DNA of 64,000 nucleotides from Iris pallida (taxonomy: Eukaryota; Streptophyta; Magnoliopsida; Asparagales; Iridaceae). The notes beneath the pieces were generated by a model that ran no database searches, had not been told where the DNA came from, and saw only the letters and a list, made by a program, of their open reading frames with translations. Shown here piece after piece: positions 58,269-64,000 of the stretch (position 1 is its first letter; the number at the start of each line of letters is the position of its first letter). The position numbers and the translations under genes were made by a program. The stretch is taken from the NCBI GenBank assembly GCA_029216955.1, contig JANAVB010003999.1, forward strand, positions 3,791,999 to 3,855,998, read 5' to 3'.

Positions 58269-58323
58269 GTGCTACTTATATATATAGAATAGACGACCAA
58301 TGTTAGGTATAGAAAATAGGATT
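58049..58323. other. Short spacer with a small palindrome
   Basis: GTGGGGTCATGTGACCCCAC at 58183-58202 is a perfect 20-bp palindrome, next to an AT run (58220-58264). Probably a MITE remnant. Confidence 0.6.
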
Positions 58324-59140
58324 CACTACAAAAAAAAAGTGGGCTTTTGGGACGACATTACTAGAAACGCTTGTTTGAAACGTCCTAAAAAATTAATATT
58401 TAGGACGACTACATTTTTTGTAACAAAAAATAGTTTTATTTGGGACAAAATGAAAAAATGGATATCTCAATTGGGACAATTAATATTTGTGGTCCCAAGT
58501 AAGTCCTCGGACCGTCCCAAATAATTACGCGGGAATGAAAATTATTTGGCCGCCTAAAGTTTATAATTCCCAAAATTTTTGGATTTTTTTCCTATCAATT
58601 ATTACTTTTAACCATTGGATCAAAAGATCTAAGGGATGCTATTGGTTCTCTTTGATCATATATGTGAAGAGAGAAAGAGAGGAAAGAGATTATGAGCCCT
58701 AAATTGATTCCTCTTTCTCCCTCCTCCTCAGAACTGCCTCCCCGATCCGTCTCACTCCCTCCCAACTCTTTCCCTCCCATAAACCTAAACTTAGGCGAAA
58801 CCCTAATTTTTTTACATTTCCATCAATTTTCCTTCAAATTTTTTAAGATTTTTCACATATATGACCTTTTTTTCTTCCTCTCTCGCAGATTTTGTCGTTA
58901 AAGAAGGAAATCGAAGTACGATGTGTCGAAGAAGTCCGACACCAAGTAAGGATCTTGTTATTTGCTTTATTTTTGTTGAAATTTTGTTAGATCTAGAGTT
59001 TTTTTGGGTCGAATATTCGAAGGTTGTCAGTGAAGAGGAAGGCAGAGAAGAAGGCGGCGAGCAAGAAGCCGGTGAAGAAACCTGGCTGCCAAGAGTTCCC
59101 CAAGGCCTCTCTCCTCCCTTGTTCCTCGTATTTGTTTAGG
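58324..59140 (+). mobile_element. Left end of another CACTA-like element with exon-like pieces
   Basis: CACTACAAAAAAAAAGTGGG at 58324 is followed by repeated GGGACGAC/GTCCCAA/CGTCCTAA words, the subterminal style of plant CACTA elements. Inside, 58880-58947 is preceded by TCTCGCAG and followed by GTAAGG. 59012-59135 reads either acidic (SEEEGREEGGEQEAGEET) or, in another frame, lysine-rich (SVKRKAEKKAASKKPVKKPG) text. These look like captured exons of an unknown gene. No right end was found. Confidence 0.5.
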
Positions 59141-59920
59141 TATTACAAGAAACAGCTTCTAATAAGATATCAGTATGGATGACTTGGTAATTCTGGCTAT
59201 AACACAAGGATTTTGGAATAATCCGAAGATAAACAATATATGACTTCAAATTGTGCATGTTAGCCAAGTGAGGAAGAAAACCCTTTGAGAAAGGGAATAT
59301 TACTTAGGGCGCCACATTTTATGATAGGAAATATCACAAGCCAGTTATTGTTATACCTTGGACCGTCAAAATTTTGACAGTCATGTTGAAAAAGAAGTCA
59401 ATTTTTAGAACTACCAGAGTTTTGAATATGGACGAGGTTATCAAAATTTTGTCAATTCTCTAAAAAAAATTCAGGACAACCAAAATTTAAAAACTTGTGA
59501 TGCTTTCCATCAAAAAATGTAGTGTCGATAGTAAACGCCTCGACAAAGAATCTCAAAGTTACTCGAGAAACAATGTGAAACAAGACAAGGCAGATGTTCA
59601 AAAATTTACGGAGAAAAATGATATGTAGACTTTCATCTAGAAGGTTGTGGAAGATACAAATGAATACTTGATAGAAATTTCAACATAAAGATTGTGCGAA
59701 AACAATATTATAAATTGCACGACTTTAGGGAAGGGGCAACAGTTAGAGGAACGTTGAAGATTTTGAATGGGGAAGGGGCAGTTATTGGTGTATCACATTG
59801 AAAATATTGATTTATTAGTTAGGTGGTGCTTCCACAGTAGCTCTCTTAAATTAAGACTCTAACATTTGAAGATACAAGTCAAAGAAAAATTATATTTGTT
59901 ATACAAGATGGATACACTCC

Positions 59921-59986
<66 letters not shown>

Positions 59987-61003
59987 TCCAGCATCCAGCA
60001 ACTTAGAATAATAATGAAGCCATTCAGTAAAACATGAATACAAAGTTACTAAGTAAAATAGCTATTGCATTTCCTGAAAAGAAAACTCCTGCATCTTCAT
60101 ATTACAATCCAGTGGGATGCACTTTCGCAGAGGAAAATTGATACTCCCTTCAAAAATGGCATTTGAGATGATTGTCGAACGATGGGCCCACCTTCAGGAG
60201 AATCAAACCCCCTCTGGCATAAATAAGAAATGTCAATGGCGACTGATCTTAGGAGGCTCACCTCCCCCTCCTCTTTTGTAGTAAGAAGTGCTTTCTTGTA
60301 AGCCCCCTGAATTTCAGGACTATTTTAAATTTTATGAATGAATTATTTTCAATAAATATATTATTATTTAATTGTTTGTGATCATTAATGTTCCTTTCCG
60401 TGACTTTGACTTCTGGAGCGTCAGGGATACCAATCTCTGTAAACTCTCTTCACGGGTTTTGAAGTAGACAAGATTACCTTCGTGTTGATATATCATGTCC
60501 CACTTGAATTCGTTCCCTTGTACTCTTTTTATATCACGCAACTTTGGGTCAACTTAGACCAATTAATCATTAAATAATTATTCCCACTTTTATCTTTGAC
60601 CATCGTTTGCACGTTACCGTGACTTTTAATTTAGAAGCACGAGACCAGTCGTTTTCTCAGAACCAACTTCTCATGAATGATCTACTCGAGACGCTCTTCA
60701 CCCATGACCTTCGTGTCCCCACTCAGACACTCTATTTTGTGCTTCATTTTCTTCGTACAACTTTCGGGTCAATTTAGGCCGATTTATTTTCTACCATGAA
60801 ACCTGATTTATTTTCCAATTTAATTTCGGGACCTGACATCGACCCAACCTAGTCTACCCAAAGTATGGACGTGGCCCACATGAAGCCTACTACGCACATG
60901 ACGCTTGTGTCCCATTTATTTGAGTTCCCACATGTTATTTATTTACCCATGATTATAAATACCTATTTTAATTCAAATATTGCCCCCTGTCCGATTTTGG
61001 CCC
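59141..61003. other. Gene-free interval
   Basis: No supported gene. An (AT)n run lies at 59924-59984. The rest is AT-rich with no repeats I could define. Confidence 0.5.
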
Positions 61004-62043
61004 TGTAGGAACGAAATAGTAAAGCGTAATACTCTAGAGGGAGGATGAATAGAGTTGGCAGCGGAATAATGCTAATTAAAAAATGTTAGCAGCACAATCA
61101 CAGAATATTAATCACAACTAAAATAATATAAAGGCAAAGTTAAGAGAGCAAACGCAAAGACAGCGATGTATACTGGTATCCCTCTGTTGAGGACTAATCC
61201 AGTCGGTAGAACTCTTGCTACCAGTTGAATCCACTATTAGAAAAACCGTAAGTTTTCTTACGAAGTCCTTGCAACTTCTACAACGCGAGCTTTGATACGA
61301 AGAACTCGTCCAACTTCAAATATGAAGAGGTATTCTTCAATCAAGCCTTCTGATTACAATCTCTCAGAAACTTCTAGACCGCACCGTACTGGCAAATCGA
61401 CTAGAGGATTGTAACTGGCTTGGAATCTGAAATTGAAAGCTCTAGAAAACTCTTTGGAAGACTGAAAGCTTTAGATAGAGAGAAGATTGAAAGTGAATGA
61501 GTGAGTTAAAATGATCGAAATCCTTCTCTATTTATAGGAATTCTAAAGACAGACTTTTGACAGAATTCGGGCAGAATTCGGGCAGAACTCTTTGAGAAAA
61601 TCTCGGTCAAATTCGCAACTGCAGGAGGACCAAGTAACAAGGATTCAAAATCACAACGGCCACCAACCGAACTCTGGCCGAACTCGGCCCGAGTTCTGTC
61701 AGGGTTTAGTTAGGGTTTTAAAAAGCTTTTTGGTGATTTTTGAAACCTTTTTGTAAACCTTTTTGAGAGGTCATTTTAAAAATATTTTGAACTCATTTAA
61801 GGGTAGCCTATTTGCCAGTACGACTCGGTGTACAACATATTCCTAGACTCAAATAAAATAAAAAATACATTGCATAAGGAATTACAGACTCGAACAGGCA
61901 AACAGATCTTCGGTCTTGAATTCAGTGGATAGCCATTCTTGATCATGTCTAAGAATTCGAGATGTCCCGACTAGCTTCGTATATCCAGACATAGTTTGAT
62001 CAATTATTAAAATCAGGTTGACTATATGACCAATGGGCCAACA
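61004..62043 (-). mobile_element. 3' LTR (1040 bp) of a retrotransposon on the minus strand
   Basis: Plus-strand ends TGTAGGAACG and GGGCCAACA, that is TG...CA. On the minus strand it begins TGTTGGCCC directly after the polypurine tract AAAATGGGGGAGAT (62044-62057), a classic PPT-LTR junction of copia-type elements. The partner LTR is outside the window. Confidence 0.75.
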
Positions 62044-62582
62044 ATCTCCCCCATTTTGATAACTGACAAACTATGAATGATATAACATTAAGCTTGTTCA
62101 AAATATCAAAAAGTAGAATTGTTCATATCCTGTATTATCTCAAAAAAAATGTTAGATCGTTAATTTTCTTCCCCTTTGTCACTTAGCAAAATAATTGCAA
62201 AAGAGAAGGCTCCCCCGCAATCAATGCATAAGTAACAAATAGTGAAAAAACACATAAAAGAAATAAGGCATAAAACTCGAGAAATAGCACAGGCATGTAT
62301 TGTCTCAGAACAGAAAAGCATAGTATCATAGGCAAGTTATTTCACAGGCAGTTTTAATGAAAGAAGCAATATAAAGAGATAGGGCTATCATAAACTGAAA
62401 CTGAAACATAGTGCTAAAAATAAACTGGAATGCCATAAACTACGCATAATCATGTCCATAAAAAATAACAGAGTACTGAAGCAAACTAAAAAGTGCTGAT
62501 AATAATAAAAAAGTACTGATAATAACTTGGAATGTCGGAGCATTTTCAAGTGTACAATAAAATATCACTCAAAATTATATAG
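62044..62582 (-). promoter_or_regulatory. Polypurine tract and 3' untranslated region
   Basis: AAAATGGGGGAGAT at 62044-62057 (minus strand) primes plus-strand synthesis next to the LTR. The remaining 0.5 kb has no reverse transcriptase, RNase H or integrase trace. The coding region ends at 62583, so the element looks non-autonomous. Confidence 0.65.
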
Positions 62583-63884
62583 TCACATCTCCTCATCATC
62601 ATCCTCATCATCATCATCATCTCGACCAGCATATCCTGAAGGACCAGCTCCAGAGGTACCAGCGCCAGAAGGATGAGGAGGGGCGCCAGCATAGAACTCA
62701 CCAACACAGTCACGAGGTGGAGCACGGTCAGGACGGTACCAATCATAGGCGTTACCGGGCTGGAAGTAGGCATGAACAGCCTCATCCTCACAGCGGTAAC
62801 CAGAGAAAGCTGGATCTCTAGGGATGGAACCGGCTGAATGACCAGTCTGGGCGAAACGAAGATCAGCTAAAGAGTTTGCTATCGCCTGATAACAGGTGAC
62901 GTTGCGAAACTCACGCTCGCGAGCCAGGTCCGTCATCGAGACGTGCAAAGCAGATAAATGCTGATGTATGCCCTCAAATGTCATGGCATACTGATGAGGT
63001 GGTGGAGGAGGTACAGTAGGAGGAACAGGAGGTAGAGCTGAAGCAGTCATGCTACGACGAGATAACTGAAGAAACTTGGGCTCAGGGTCCTGAGTACAAG
63101 TCGACAGATCGATATCGAAGCGCTGAAAGATGCGTGGGAGAATCATCGCGTAAGAGAGATTTCTATCTCTTGCACGACAACGACCCATCATCTGAATCAT
63201 GGGCTTAGGGGCAGAAAATGGAATCCCCTTAAGAATGTGATACATGGCGGACAGTTCAAGAGAAGTCACATCATCCTTGGAAGTGGATTTTGGAAGGATA
63301 GTGGAATAGATGATGCAATGTAATTCATAGTTAAATAAGTTCAAGTTATTAGCCTTGAACTTTCCAGAGCGTACTCTATCAGGTGCACAGAGTTCCGCTT
63401 TGAAACTTGCGAGTGTCGTGCCTTCGGGGAAATCAAATTCAGTGATGTCGACTAGCGGTTCACCTTCGTTAGGGATACCAAGGATCTCCGCTAAGAGGTC
63501 ATCATCGAAATTGATATCAATACCTCCAACACGAGTGCTCACATCAAAAGTGTTTAATATAAGATTGCAATAAAATAATCTAATGGCATTAATTGCTATA
63601 GGGAAACAGAGTTTAACAAAAAGATGTAACCCTAATGCCTCTAAGAAATGACGATGATCAGGAAATACAGTCCATTTGACTGGAGCGCCTGTGCATATGG
63701 ATCTCATGGAGAAGTCTCCATACCACAGTAGGGCTTGGTCTAGGGTTTGGAAGAAAAACCCGTCGAACGCGCCGTCGCTCGTTTGGACCGGCGAGAAGAG
63801 GGAATCCGTATGCGGATGCGAAGATGACCCTTCCTCACTGGGGGTCGTCTTCTTCCTCTTTGAAGGATTGAATTTTGGTGCCAT
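62583..63884 (-). CDS. Putative plant transposon protein (Transposase_32-like) in an LTR element
   Basis: From the ATG at 63884 (MAPKFNPSKRKKTTPSEEGS) 433 codons are open; the frame is also open upstream to 63986, but the downstream ATG gives the usual basic start of this family. The middle reads FVKLCFPIAINAIRLFYCNL and GGIDINFDDDLLAEILGIPN, the style of the putative plant transposon protein domain found in many plant repeats. A proline run (about 312-325) and an acidic aspartate tail (DDDDDEDDDEEM) end the protein. The biochemical role is unknown. The position just upstream of a polypurine tract and LTR implies it rides inside an LTR element. Minus-strand start beyond the window cannot be excluded. 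Confidence 0.6.
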   Translation of the reverse strand: MAPKFNPSKRKKTTPSEEGSSSHPHTDSLFSPVQTSDGAFDGFFFQTLDQALLWYGDFSMRSICTGAPVKWTVFPDHRHFLEALGLHLFVKLCFPIAINAIRLFYCNLILNTFDVSTRVGGIDINFDDDLLAEILGIPNEGEPLVDITEFDFPEGTTLASFKAELCAPDRVRSGKFKANNLNLFNYELHCIIYSTILPKSTSKDDVTSLELSAMYHILKGIPFSAPKPMIQMMGRCRARDRNLSYAMILPRIFQRFDIDLSTCTQDPEPKFLQLSRRSMTASALPPVPPTVPPPPPHQYAMTFEGIHQHLSALHVSMTDLAREREFRNVTCYQAIANSLADLRFAQTGHSAGSIPRDPAFSGYRCEDEAVHAYFQPGNAYDWYRPDRAPPRDCVGEFYAGAPPHPSGAGTSGAGPSGYAGRDDDDDEDDDEEM

Positions 63885-64000
63885 TTGTGCAAATTGAAGT
63901 AAAAATGCACTAATTAAAAAGTGGAGAAGGATGTGGTTATACCTTCCGAAATCAAAGTATGTCGAAGAGAACGACGAACACCGCATGAATCCAAATTTTG

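Overview
The window is nuclear DNA of a flowering plant, most likely a eudicot. It has spliced genes with GT/AG introns, a plant pectinesterase, an F-box gene, FAR1/Mutator-type transposase, Ulp1-like protease genes, CACTA, hAT and Mutator-like elements, chromovirus-type Ty3 retrotransposons and long AT microsatellites. Nothing prokaryotic is present. I cannot name the species from sequence alone.

Layout. 1-660 is a 21-bp minisatellite. 1081-2046 (-) is an F-box/LRR gene with a broken 3' end. 2231-6990 holds two foldback elements, a large inverted repeat and a decayed Ty3 pol. 7065-24916 is one FAR1/MULE transposase gene (+) cut in two at 8911. The 15.2-kb interruption holds a chromovirus (LTR 8911-11978, gag-pol 12141-16691, LTR 16990-20098), a truncated extra integrase (to 21229), and the right part of a CACTA-like element ending at 24152. 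That CACTA-like remnant hides a defensin-like cysteine-rich exon. 24985-28180 is a dense repeat zone. 28323-41961 (-) is a Ulp1-like gene (Ulp1-A), also cut in two, by a second Ty3 tandem (29191-39647). 42345-44028 (-) is a second Ulp1-like gene (Ulp1-B) with a clean seven-exon, 399-codon model. 44697-45033 carries the same 21-bp unit as position 1, inverted.

45100-50080 is mostly simple repeats, SINE-like pieces and a textbook non-autonomous Mutator-like element (49452-50079, 9-bp target duplication). It lies just upstream of the only clearly host-type, apparently intact gene, a pectin methylesterase at 50381-52907 (+). 53145-58048 is a hAT-type element with an exact 8-bp target duplication; it has been invaded by a foldback and a 3.4-kb CACTA-like element. 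58324 starts another CACTA-like end. 61004-63884 is the 3' half of a non-autonomous LTR element carrying a putative plant transposon protein.

How it fits together. FAR1 (+) and the two Ulp1-like genes (-) converge. They are flanked on the outside by inverted copies of the same 21-bp array, and related ATTCTCCGT palindromes lie between them and inside Ulp1-A introns. I propose, as an inference, that 1-45 kb is one giant, decayed Mutator-like transposon that carried a transposase and Ulp1-type proteases. It was later broken by Ty3 and CACTA insertions.
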